Shown here: positions 35,901-45,681 of the stretch, in pieces | How positions within the stretch are numbered: position 1 is the stretch's first letter | Layout of the letters: each line of letters begins with the position of its first letter | Source of the DNA: Pocillopora verrucosa | Lineage: Eukaryota; Cnidaria; Anthozoa; Scleractinia; Pocilloporidae | Assembly (NCBI RefSeq): GCF_036669915.1 | Contig: NC_089315.1 | Location: forward strand, 18,786,010-18,850,009 | Direction: 5' to 3' | Length of the DNA stretch: 64,000 nt | Notes under the pieces: model-generated | What the model saw: only the letters and a program-made list of their open reading frames with translations | Told to the model about the DNA's origin: nothing | Database searches by the model: none | Position numbers and translations under genes: made by a program

Positions 35901-37659
35901 CCTGCCAGTGCTGCCCAACAGTTTCTTTTGATAAGATAGTCTAATGATTTAACTGCTCTACTGGCTTGGTTTGCTGCTCTTTGGAGCTTACTGATGTACA
36001 TGATGTCTCTTTTTTTCCAACAGTTATGTACTCAGTGGGGGAGCCCTTTGCATGGAACTGCTCACACCCCAGGTTTGTTATCTGGCATCATAATGAATTC
36101 AGTTAAGCAGAATGTTGTTGATTTTATGGCATGTTTTAGGATATATTTTCTCTCTACCATTATAAATATAGTAATTAAACTTGAAACAATATGAGATGCT
36201 GTACATGTATGAGTGATTACACAACTTAACACTGTACATGCAGGTGTAACAAGTGTGCATGTATGAACAGTCAAACCTCTCTAATATGGTTTACTGAAGG
36301 AATAAAGGAAGGTGTCTGTGGAAAAGAGGTGCCATAAACTGTGAAGTGCATCAGATTCTTTTGTTGGCCCTTGTTTCCTTTTAAGGCTTTGTCTTCAGCA
36401 CATGGAATATGGGATTGATGTGCTTCTGAGATAAGGCCAATTCATGTGTTTTGAGCTAAATTGCTAGAAATACTAGATGAAGGTGAAATAATACATCCCT
36501 TATTCAATATGTGTAACAAAGAATAATTAAACATTTGGCATCTATTACAAGTATATGTCAAACCATTTATTAAGTTGTATGTATAACATTACACAGTAGC
36601 AAGATTTTGTGTTCTTGTTACAGGGTTGGAGTAGTGCATACACTGTTGAGGCTGTTATAATGCAAATTGCTGCTACATTAGTGAAAGGCAAAGCAAGAAT
36701 AAACTTCCAAGAAAACAAAAAGGTGGGTTGTTGATTCTTGGCAAACGAATTCACTACCAGATAAGTTACAGGGTAGTTAGTGATTGAAAAAAAAATTTTA
36801 AGTTTGGAGAACGTGTCTCGACATCAGTGATGTCATCTTCAGTTACATGTGCTTGTGCTACAAATAATTGAATATACAATGGATACATTAAGGAATTGCT
36901 ACACACATGTACATGTAAGATTTTGCTTTACAGATTTGTAAACTATTTGAATAGAAATAAAGCAATACTAATGTAGTGAAGTAAAATAATATTATTATTT
37001 TTTTAATAACAATAAATATATGATAAAATATGAATTAACTAAAAAGTACATAAATAAGTGTTGCAACTTTTGGTTAGAGTCAGATTCTCCCAGTATTTTA
37101 CATTAAGCCTCTTCAAAAGTATATTTTTATCTTTTATTGTTTATTTCTCATTATGTGCAAAAATGTGGTAGATAAATATGTGGTAGAAGGAAACCACAAT
37201 TTGTTGTGTCTTTCAATAACAGCCAGGGGTCTACAGTCTAGTTCGAGCTCAACAGTCTTTCAGGTCTTTGGTCCAGATCCATGAGAAAAATGGTAAGAGA
37301 TATGAATTATCAATTATTTTAGGTATTCTAGGAGATTACTTCTTACTTCCAAAAGTTGGAGTGGCATTGAAAGGGTCAAGACTCACCAGCTACAATTTGT
37401 TTTGCTTTAATGAGAAATTCTCATTACCAATTTTACCCAAAAATTTGTAGCAGCTTGAAAAAGAAATAATGAAATAAGTTCTTGAGAGTTTTGAGGTACA
37501 ACTAGTAATGTTGAATGACCACTTTGTCTCAATGGCATCATTAAATGTCACTACTACTGTAGACTGTAATCAGCTCCAAACTCTCATCAGCTCTAAACTC
37601 TCATCACAATATTTTCTCTCCTCCCAGGTTGGTACACTCCACCTAAACACGAAGGATGA
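29988..37659 (+). CDS. UBE2Q2-like: Ubiquitin-conjugating enzyme E2 Q (14 exons, 377 aa)
   Basis: This E2 accepts ubiquitin from E1 on a catalytic cysteine and passes it to E3 ligases or substrates. Exons: 29988-30146, 30248-30355, 30458-30559, 31444-31515, 32448-32500, 32650-32743, 33090-33174, 34001-34061, 34704-34794, 35195-35253, 36024-36072, 36624-36722, 37223-37292, 37628-37659. All junctions are GT-AG and keep frame, giving 1,134 nt. The N-terminal half is an RWD-like domain ([20 protein letters not shown]), followed by an acidic linker (exons 4-5), then the UBC domain from [20 protein letters not shown]. The catalytic segment [21 protein letters not shown] spans exons 11-12 with the active cysteine in GGALCMEL. 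The protein ends [16 protein letters not shown], which fits the end of animal UBE2Q1/2. The length is close to vertebrate UBE2Q2. No frameshift or missing residue was found. Confidence 0.97.
32205..32270 (+). repeat. C-rich tracts in a UBE2Q intron
   Basis: Two runs of about ten C (near 32207 and 32258) flank a short pyrimidine-rich piece in the intron before exon 5. No function is visible. Confidence 0.7.
33630..33970. mobile_element. Fold-back element in UBE2Q intron 7
   Basis: An inverted repeat of about 74 bp per arm spans 33804-33963, with arms starting AAATCGTATGAAC and a centre CTCGCCTACGGCTCG. The arms are about 85% matched by eye. Just before it, GGTTATAGAGTGCAATA is repeated in tandem (about 33687-33721). 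The whole unit sits between exons 7 and 8 of UBE2Q on the + strand. It has no coding capacity and looks like a non-autonomous fold-back transposon or MITE. Confidence 0.65.
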
Positions 37660-39728
37660 AAGGCTTCAATGTTTGTGATTTATCTTATAGAATACATGAT
37701 GTCTTTTGATGTCTGTCTACACACCATATTTTTATGAAACCTCAGCCAAATTATAATTAATATGTACAGTAGAAGTAAAGCGTTATCAAAATGGTAGTTG
37801 TGACAATTATGTCTTCTTTTTTCCTTTCTTACTTAAATGAAGTTGTATTCAACTTGTTCTGCATGTGCATGTCCTATGGCAACTGATTTACATTACATTA
37901 TTTAGTTCATAATGTGGATCAATTTAATGTAATGACATAGAACTTAAAGGCAAGGCATGATGTTAAGCTGACATTACATGTGTGAAGCAGATGCCAATAA
38001 TTTGTTTCATGTCCCCTCCTTCGTCATACCTTAGGGTCTTTGAGGAGTGATACATCTACTTGTTTATCCTCGATGCCCACTGTCTCTGAGGAGTGGTACA
38101 TGTACTTGCTTGTTCTCAATGCCCACTGTCTCAGAGGAAGGGTGCATTTATGTGCATATCCTCAATGCTCAGTGTCTGAGGAGTAGTGAATGTACCTCTT
38201 TATCCTCCATAGTCATGTACATTGTTACTTAGATGTAGAGTTTTGTTTCAAAAAAAATTCATCGAAAGTCCATGAATTGCTATGCAACCATACTTGTACA
38301 TGCCATCTGCCTTACACATTAGCGTCTCTGCAATGCGCTGTTGTTTTGATTGGAGTAGCAATGATTAGAAGAAGCCCAGCATAGGTAATTTCTTAACTTT
38401 AAAGAAATCCATACAGATTGTTGTAGTGATAATGTACTAGTTTGGGAATTATAGGTAATTTGTTGAAGTTTAGCATAAACTATGTAGAAAAAATACCCTG
38501 GTACTTTATGTATTACTTAAAGGTTTTTCCTTTCTATTCTATTCTTATAACTATTCAAAGCTGGGTTGTCATTTTTTTCTTTGGTTATGGCACCTTTACT
38601 GAAACTGCAGTCAAGGCAAAAATGATTCCACTAACGTGTACATGGCAGGGTTTTTTTTTTCTTTGGGGACTGGTCTTTAGGGTACGTCAGTTATTGTTCT
38701 TTCTTTCCTTTGGAAATCGCACTGTTTTGAAAAAGTTTGCCATTCATCAAAAATACATTAGGAAAATAAAATTCTCCAAAACACATTCCAAGAGAGCCCG
38801 CCCCCCCCCCCCCTTTCAGGTCAGTGGGGCAGATGTGGAGGTTAGTGCAAAAGGTTTTGTCTTTCTAATGTTTTTCCCTATTGCTACCGCACATGTTTTG
38901 CGTGCAGCTGGGAGCAGTTGCATGGTGCACGTGTATTTATAAAACAAGTACATTCTCGTTTTGATAGAAAAATCAGAATCGACTCCACGGTAGAGAATAC
39001 AATGTGTAACTTAGTATACAGCTCTACAGTCTCCCAACTTTTTGCAAATGGAGAGAGAAGTGTTTTCTGTTAACCTAGAAAGCAGGATATGTATACGCGT
39101 ACACAGTGCTAGGAAAAGCAAACGGGGAGGAGGGGGGAGGTCTTGAGGGTCCAGTTAGAGGGAGCTGTAGTAAAATTGTGGCTAGAGTGCAAATCCCACT
39201 CCCTCCCCTTCCCAATTCACCCTTGAGTATTTTTCACTAAAAGTAGATGGAGAGATGGGAGAATTTTGGTTGATTTTGAAATATTTTCTTTAGATTTCAG
39301 TTTCATCTATTGTCATGGCAGTTGATAATTTTCGTAGTTCTGTTACTAGAAGTCTCTTCTAGAGCTTTGAATTTGCTAGCTCTCCAGGTTGTTGGTTGCT
39401 GTTAGTCGTATAGTAAGTATTGTATATAGTGCCACCTTTGCTGGTGAAGAATAAAAGGGATATTTTATTATCTTACCTTGTTGTTCCCCTCAATCTCTTT
39501 ACATCCTAATATTGGCATTCATATTCTCCACACTGTTCTCTTTACATTTGCTCTGGTACTTATAAGGAGACTTTGTTCGACTGTCAGGAGCTTCCTAGAT
39601 TGATCATCATTTTCCTTTATTCTCGTTACCTTAGCAGTTGATTCAGGGGTGATACTGTAAGGAGAAATGACAGGCCAGTCACTCGTAGAGAAGACCTGAA
39701 AAATGTAATCAATGGTTATGGTCAAATC
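37660..39728. other. Region downstream of UBE2Q
   Basis: Holds the UBE2Q 3' UTR at its start and the 46-bp minisatellite at 38036-38215. A 166-codon frame at 38442-38942 is hydrophobic, crosses a C homopolymer and looks spurious. No gene seen. Confidence 0.5.
38036..38215 (+). repeat. 46-bp minisatellite, about 3.9 copies
   Basis: Units start at 38036, 38082, 38128 and 38174, each opening GTCTNTGAGGAGTGGTACAT or a variant and ending ATGCCCACT or similar. The spacing is exactly 46 bp three times. Divergence between units is moderate (roughly 15-30% by eye). Confidence 0.85.
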
Positions 39729-39889
39729 TGTGGTGTTTATGCTTAATTAAACACTGAAACTTTGGATGCAAACACAACGATATTTAATCAACATGCAATA
39801 CGATACCCCGACTACAGAAAAAACTCCTTTTCTTTTGGACCACGTGCGCATCCCGAACAATGTGATTGACAGCTGTCAGAAACACTACA
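39729..39889 (-). repeat. 3' LTR of the retrotransposon
   Basis: 161 bp starting TGTGGTGTTTATGC and ending AAACACTACA on the + strand; the TG...CA ends are canonical. It contains TTTAATCAACATGC and TTGACAGCTGTCAG blocks shared with the other LTR. Confidence 0.9.
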
Positions 39890-39903
39890 TCTCTCCCCTT
39901 CTT
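39890..39903 (-). other. Polypurine tract
   Basis: On the - strand AAGAAGGGGAGAGA directly precedes the 3' LTR. This is the expected primer for plus-strand synthesis in an LTR retrotransposon. Confidence 0.8.
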
Positions 39904-40114
39904 GATTATAAACTTGGATATGTGTATATCTAAAAGATCGACTTGAACAACTTATCTCTAATAGCTAAAAACGATAAACTAGAACGTGTTTAATTGTCAC
40001 AAAGTTCAATTGCTTGCTTCGATTGTCTAGTTCTATCGCACAAGTAGGACAAAATCTTTCAGGTTTAAAAGAAGCCTTGTTTGCCTTTGAGATCGCCGCT
40101 GGGCTGTAGTTGAG

Positions 40115-40625
40115 CTAAGAGAACTTTACTATCCTACACCAACAAGCGTTAATTCCAAACATGAGGCGCTTGTATCTTCGGAGTCCGACGTGTGTGCTGA
40201 ATGTGGTAATGCAGCTACTTTCTGGTGCCAGCTCCAGTTGGTGGTATCCAGACGAAAGGTCTAACTTGCTGAAAACTGTCGCTCCGTTGAGGTCAGCAAC
40301 CAGATCGTCTATAGTCGGCATCAGGTGTTTAACAGCCTTGTTGGCCTCTCGCATGTCTACACATATTCTCACTTGACCAGACCTCTTGGGGACTATGACA
40401 ATAAGGCTCACTCAAGGCGTTGGGCCTGTCACGGTCTCGATGATGTCTAGCTCTTCTAATCGCTTTAACTCCATCTCGACATCCTTTCTGACTTGGAAGG
40501 AAATTCGACGGTGCGGTTGTTGCTTGGATATGACGTCAGGGTCAATGTGAAGCTTGATGACTTTTCCTTTTACTTTGCTTATTCCACCGAAGAGCTGGCT
40601 TTCTAAATCTCTGAGTAATGAGTGA
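40115..40625 (-). pseudogene. Reverse transcriptase fragment (retrotransposon pol)
   Basis: Read on the - strand, this holds the start of a Ty3/gypsy reverse transcriptase. Visible pieces are the basic entry segment before ELKRLEELDII, IVIVPKRSGQVRICVDMR, the TVFSKLDLSSGYHQLEL motif that carries the first catalytic aspartate, and LMFGINA. The frame then ends in unrelated codons, so the YxDD motif with the other two aspartates is absent. A stop at about 40412 lies in the middle, where related elements usually have a tryptophan codon. Non-functional. Confidence 0.9.
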
Positions 40626-41170
40626 CTAGGGACAGGTCTCGTCAGGTTTGACTTGGTTGATGATCCTGAGCACGCCAAGTTCTGTAGCATTGTTAAAACC
40701 CAGGAGATTTCCTGAAGCGCCTTTGCCGGAATGCAGGGTCGACCATGTGCTGTTGGTGTTAACGAATATTTCGGCCTCAATAGTTCCCAGAACAGGTAGA
40801 GGTGTGGGTGATCCGTAGGAGAAAATTCTGCGTTTGTTGGCTTCTGGTACCTTCCGTTTGTATAACTCCCTGTAGGTGCGTTCGTCCATAAGATTGACCG
40901 ATGCGCCAGGGTCGACCATCATTTCCATTTTTTTTCCATCAATTTTGACTTTGCAAGTTTTTTGCTTGTCACCGCCTACCGTGTAAACATATTCGTCATT
41001 TTCACCCGTGTCTTCAAACGTGACGTGTTTTGCTGACTCAGGTGGATTTGTTCTGCAAACACGGGCAAAATGGTTTAGTTTGCCACAGGATTTGCACTTC
41101 TTGTTTTTCGCAGGGCATGAGTCTTTGTGGGGGTATGGTCTACCACAGTTCTTACATTTACCATCGTCTT
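40626..41170 (-). pseudogene. Zinc knuckles and aspartic protease (retrotransposon)
   Basis: On the - strand two cysteine-histidine knuckles are visible at about 41076-41166. The second is a standard CX2CX4HX4C; the first is CX2CX5HX3C. They are followed by a retropepsin-like region with the catalytic motif VDPGASVNLMD near 40910, where DTGA/DSGA is more usual. Nucleocapsid and protease appear to sit in one frame here, as in gypsy-like elements. Confidence 0.8.
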
Positions 41171-41344
41171 CTCGGGAGTTGCTGCGATTGCGTGACTCGT
41201 AGCGAGTGTGTAACTCCTGGCGATTTTGATGGCGCTGTTTGAGGTTCCTTTCTTGTTAAACTTTGCCGCGTTTACGGTTTGATCGTGATTCTCCAACTCC
41301 TTTGCTTGTATTTCGTTTCATTCTGTTCCGTTCTAATTCTTAAT

Positions 41345-41914
41345 TCTACCAGCTTTTATGAAGCCAGATAAGTCGAGGTCTTCTCGCAGAGCTTTTTGCC
41401 GTAGGGAATTTGACTTACAGTTCAAGATGATCTGTTCTTTGATTTCTTTGTCTGGATTTGCGAAATCGCAGTTCTTCGCTTGGCTTCTCAGATGTGTGTG
41501 GAAACAGTGGAGGGTTTCTCAATCCTTTTGCTTGGCCTGCTGGAAATTGTACACTTCGTATGTTACTTTGACTTGCGGAGAGAAGTAAGCGGTTTGTTTC
41601 TCGACGGCTTTTTTGTAATCTTTGTCTTCACCGACGTATTGAAGCGTGTCGAAGATCTCGTCGACCTCTGGACCGCCGTAGTGCAGCAAAGGGGCTCTTT
41701 TTTGCTTGTCATCGGAAATTCCCATTCGAATGGTTAATCTCTCGAATCGTCCTAGCCATTTCTTCCATCTCAGGCCTGCAGTTCCATCGAGGTGAACTTC
41801 AAACGGTGGGAAGTTTGGTAGAGAAATTGCCATAGTGTTTTCGCGGGAAAATGCTCCGGAAATCTCTTTGAAATCGCTTTGGAAATTTCTTTGGAAATCG
41901 CTTCGGAAATCCAT
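41345..41914 (-). pseudogene. Gag fragment (retrotransposon)
   Basis: On the - strand an ATG at 41914 opens a gag-like frame with repeated SDFQR/ISK-type segments, then PPFEVHLDGTAGLRWKKWLG and LHYGGPEVDEIFDTL, which resemble capsid segments of invertebrate gypsy elements. A TGA at about 41519 interrupts it. The same frame continues for about 57 more codons before a second stop. Confidence 0.8.
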
Positions 41915-41953
41915 TTAGATCCTTTTGGAGTGTTCTCTGTGTGTTCTATACTT

Positions 41954-41967
41954 GATTCTCGTCGCCA
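41954..41967 (-). other. Primer-binding site
   Basis: On the - strand TGGCGACGAGAATC begins two bases after the 5' LTR. TGG at this place matches the CCA end of a tRNA primer. I do not assign the tRNA. Confidence 0.65.
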
Positions 41968-41969
41968 GA

Positions 41970-42130
41970 TGTGGTGTTTATGCTTAAATAAACACTGAAA
42001 CCTTGGATGCAAACACAACAATATCTAATCATCATGCGAGACGATACCCCGACTACAGAAAAAACTCCTATTTTTTTGGACCGCGTGCGCATTCCGAACA
42101 ATGTGATTGACAGCTGTCAGAAACACTATA
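41970..42130 (-). repeat. 5' LTR of the retrotransposon
   Basis: 161 bp, the partner of 39729-39889. One terminal base has changed (TG to TA at its - strand start), so the canonical end is lost on this side. Confidence 0.9.
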
Positions 42131-42893
42131 ATCCACGGGCGAACAATGTCGACCAATTCAAATAGGATGCAATCAGATCAAGCTTTAAAGGAAAACACTT
42201 AATCGTCGATCTTGTCTGTTTATTTAAGTTTTAAAACACAAACTAGTTACAAAAATTTACTCCTGGTAACATTCCTCAGTTAAGTCATACTCTTTGATGC
42301 TTGAGGCATTTGTCTTCACTTCGCAATTCATAAAATTAAGGACATCAGTAAGTAAGGCTATGTAAAGTATATAATCTATTGCAACCGCTACGCGAGCTTC
42401 ACACTGTCTCTTGAAATATTGTTTTAATCTGCAACCCTTTAAATGCACTGTATTTATTTTCCTCTTTTCCTAACGCTAAAAATGTTGTCGACGGTTTTTT
42501 TATTGAACATTCCACGGTGAAGTGGAGGTAAAAAGAGAGTAGCTTCAAATTCACTAATGATCATAAATATGATTATGTTGGTAATTTCACGGTATACATT
42601 TCTATAATTTTAAACGTTACGGCTTACACTTCAAACAAGCAGGGACGTATCCGTGGAACAATTATCCTGCAACTTTTTCTAAACTTTTGCCCCGGACTAT
42701 GAATATAAGTTTGGAAAATCAAACGACAAATCGCAGACTACAGTTTGTACTAATAACTTACATTCATCTAACAAAAGCAAGTTCCCTTGTTACTACACAA
42801 CCATCTTTCTCTTGAGAACGTTTTAATTTAAACACTAATCACTTAAGTAGCTGGTCATTTTCGGGTTTTGTCTCAGTGTTGGAGGCATCGCTT
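42131..42893 (-). other. Likely 3' UTR of the receptor kinase
   Basis: AT-rich and without coding signs. On the - strand AATAAA occurs at 42453-42458 and again at 42219-42224. Either could end the receptor kinase transcript before the retrotransposon. Confidence 0.45.
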
Positions 42894-45681
42894 TCATAAG
42901 TCTTTATTCGGATCAAAGTAAGGAGAGTCCCTCGTCATCATTTCTTCCATTCTTGTTACCAGCTGTTTAAATGATGGTCTCTCCTCTGGGTCTGCCTTCC
43001 AACAGTTTAACATCAACTGGTATCTGATTAGATATAAAGTAATCTGATCAATGTTGGAGGGATTAGTTCCTTAGTGACATCTGTATTGTCTTGTTGACTG
43101 TTCGTCAAGAAACTTGTAACTAAACTGCAGGTAGAAAATTGCAATCAATTTAAGTTCGCCTCTGGCCCTAAAACGATGTATAGGGTCAGAGCGCTTTCAC
43201 TAAATACATACTCTAAAACAAACCTGATAAGATCCATATCTTGAACCGGCATTTTGGCCAGATCGTTACTACTATGACGATGATATCATAAAGAAGAATT
43301 ACCCGCTACCTAGTTCAGTATAAATAATTTTTAATTTACCGTTCAAGACACTTATTAGGTCTACATCTTTTTGTACGTTTTGGCCACATCGTTGTCAAAA
43401 TAATTACGATATCACAAAAAAAAGATTGTTCGCTATCTAGTTATTTTTTTATCCCGATCATGGTACTCTGTTATGTGATTAAATAAGATAAGAGGGACGA
43501 AGCATATATTGAAGAAATGAAGAATTCTAACTGAAAGAGCTTTCAGTTTCATGCATAGAATTTGGTCTCTCACTCCCTAATTATAACTATCTCACTTCTC
43601 ATAAAACCTGACTAAAATAACAGTGTCTATATTAGTATCACTGATGCTGAATTGAACATTTTATTAAGACCTCACAAATAACCTTAAAGAGGATTAAGTC
43701 AGTGGAAATAGCTAAGAAGAACGTTTCTTGGTTTGTTACTTTAAATAAAATTATAAATACGTCAATTATCTAAGGTCACTGTCAACAAAATCTGGTCAAA
43801 ATTTTACAAACTTTCGCTTTTTTAGGTAGAGAAATTATTTATATGTAATTTGCCGTAATAAATGTAAACTCTTAAAAAGGACGCGAGATACGACTGAAAG
43901 ATCGTTTTAGGGAAACCTGTACAAAAGAGTGAAAGGTGTCAGAATCAGATTGTTGACGTTTGCCGCGGACCTTCGTCTAGGATCATGATTTGCATATTTT
44001 ATTAACGTCGCGTCTTGCACGTCGAGAAATAAGAGTCTTCATCAACGGCCAAAAGGAGAAAAGTCGCAAGGGAGCCCGAGGCAAAGAAATCGAAATTAAG
44101 TTTTCCTTTTTCCCTAGTTTTCTTTGCCCACTTTTCCTCCCGCTTTTCCTGATGAATTTTGGATTTCGTTCAATTCCTATTCCTCGTTCGCGAAATGACT
44201 TTTCCCGCGAATTTCAAAGGAGGTCTTTGTCATGAGACTTTCAGGGGGGGTTCAATGTTATGTTTTATAAGTAGGCGGCAAAACCGCACTTACACGCGCT
44301 TGAGTGAAGAGCGAAACTGTGAATTTCTTTGGAGGCCAAAACCTCAGTTTGTTTTTACGGGAGTTACCTCGACTTAAACGAATTATCAGGGTATGTAGAT
44401 TTGTTGGATTTTCATGAATTTTGCCAAAATGTTCATCAGGTATTAGCGTGCAAAACTGTGTGAGGCCTCGACGAAATTCGTAATATTTCTCTCCTTATGT
44501 CCCGGAGAGTGACAACAACCAGAATAATTTCTGAGGTCCAACTTCAGAGAAGATTTTCTCAGGATCTAGTAGGATTATCTGAAAAGCCCCACACACTTTG
44601 TTAGACTATTATCTGATACTGTCCAGTTTGTTTCGAGGTCCGCGGTAACACAGAGGCTGATAATTCAGTAAAGCAAACACCCTCAGTGTTGTGTTAGAAG
44701 GCTCGCACAACTACCAAAACAAGAACTGTGAAAATTTTTGTTGTTTCCATAATCTGTATTTTATAAGCTTTACAGCGATATAGAGTTTGCTATGGTTTCT
44801 ATAAAAGTAGCGCGCGAAGGAGGATTTTCCGGAAGGCACCCTATTTTGTTGATGCAACAGTAACCTTAAACAAGTGAGAAGTACTGTTGAACGTACAGCT
44901 CATCAGAACATATTGCTGGCTTTTCCATTCGATATCCTGACGTAAGCAGTTTGTAAATCTCTCTGTTGGTTATTCCAGGGTAGGGGATGCCACCTTAAAA
45001 ACAGGTTAGATTAGAAGACGGAAAAAATTGTAGTTTAGATCATTTTTATCAAAACCAGAATAAGTTGAAGTTTTGTGTTTCAGGGGGGTGACTAATAACA
45101 AGTGACCTGTTCCTCAGCATTCAGTTACTGAAAGCCTCCCTTTAAACTCCCTCTGTTTTAGACATAAAATATCAGAACTACACAATCTAACGTCTCCCGT
45201 ATTGAAAGGTAGTTATTGATTTAAGTACTGTCTCAATCCCCCTTTTGTAAGACACTTAATTGAAGTAGGCAAAATGATCTTTAGCAGCTGTAACGGATTA
45301 AAAACTGAAAAAACACAAACAAACAAAACAACATGTACTACAAGGTAGGAGCCTCTCTCGGCGTCTGAAAACTACTTCGGATCCTGCCTTTTAGATCTGC
45401 TACAGATGGGTTTTATCCGTTGAGATGAAAAGTGCCAAGAGTAATTGTTCTGTTATTTTAGATCTGGCTTTTACTCGCGCTTACAAGGCTATTTTTGAAG
45501 CGATAAAGAATAGGGAAATTAGTAGTAACTTAGCATTACTAAGCTGACACATCCGTCTTTCATTGAAATGCAGACTGTTTGCTATCTATAATGACAGGCG
45601 GGGATCAAACTATTGCTGTGGTGGATCAGTCATTACTCACCCATTGTGCACAATTCCCACAGAAGTATACCAAAAGACCAC
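42894..45681 (-). CDS. RTK kinase C-lobe end exons and short tail
   Basis: Exons 45681-45641 (41 nt), 44993-44897 (97 nt) and 43023-42894. They encode [14 protein letters not shown], then [33 protein letters not shown], and [20 protein letters not shown]. The tail is short: the protein ends [11 protein letters not shown]. The 97-nt exon uses a GTACGT donor at 44896. The single tyrosine in the tail is the only one outside the conserved kinase fold that I can see. Confidence 0.9.

Larger units (their letters stand above)
39729..42130 (-). mobile_element. Ty3/gypsy-like LTR retrotransposon, internally deleted
   Basis: Two 161-bp direct repeats (39729-39889 and 41970-42130) flank about 2.1 kb on the - strand. 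Gag, double zinc knuckle, protease and the first part of reverse transcriptase are recognisable in that order. The rest of reverse transcriptase, RNase H and integrase are gone, and stops interrupt the frames, so it cannot move by itself. Primer-binding site and polypurine tract lie next to the LTRs as expected. The LTRs differ at about 12 of 161 positions by my count, so the insertion is not recent. AATC borders the left side and reappears at the right edge if the last LTR base is counted, so the target duplication is uncertain. It lies just downstream of the receptor kinase gene, in the same direction. Confidence 0.9.

Noticed and set aside
38442..38942. 166-codon hydrophobic frame downstream of UBE2Q
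   Set aside because: It crosses a C homopolymer and T-rich tracts, and the apparent membrane segments come from base composition.
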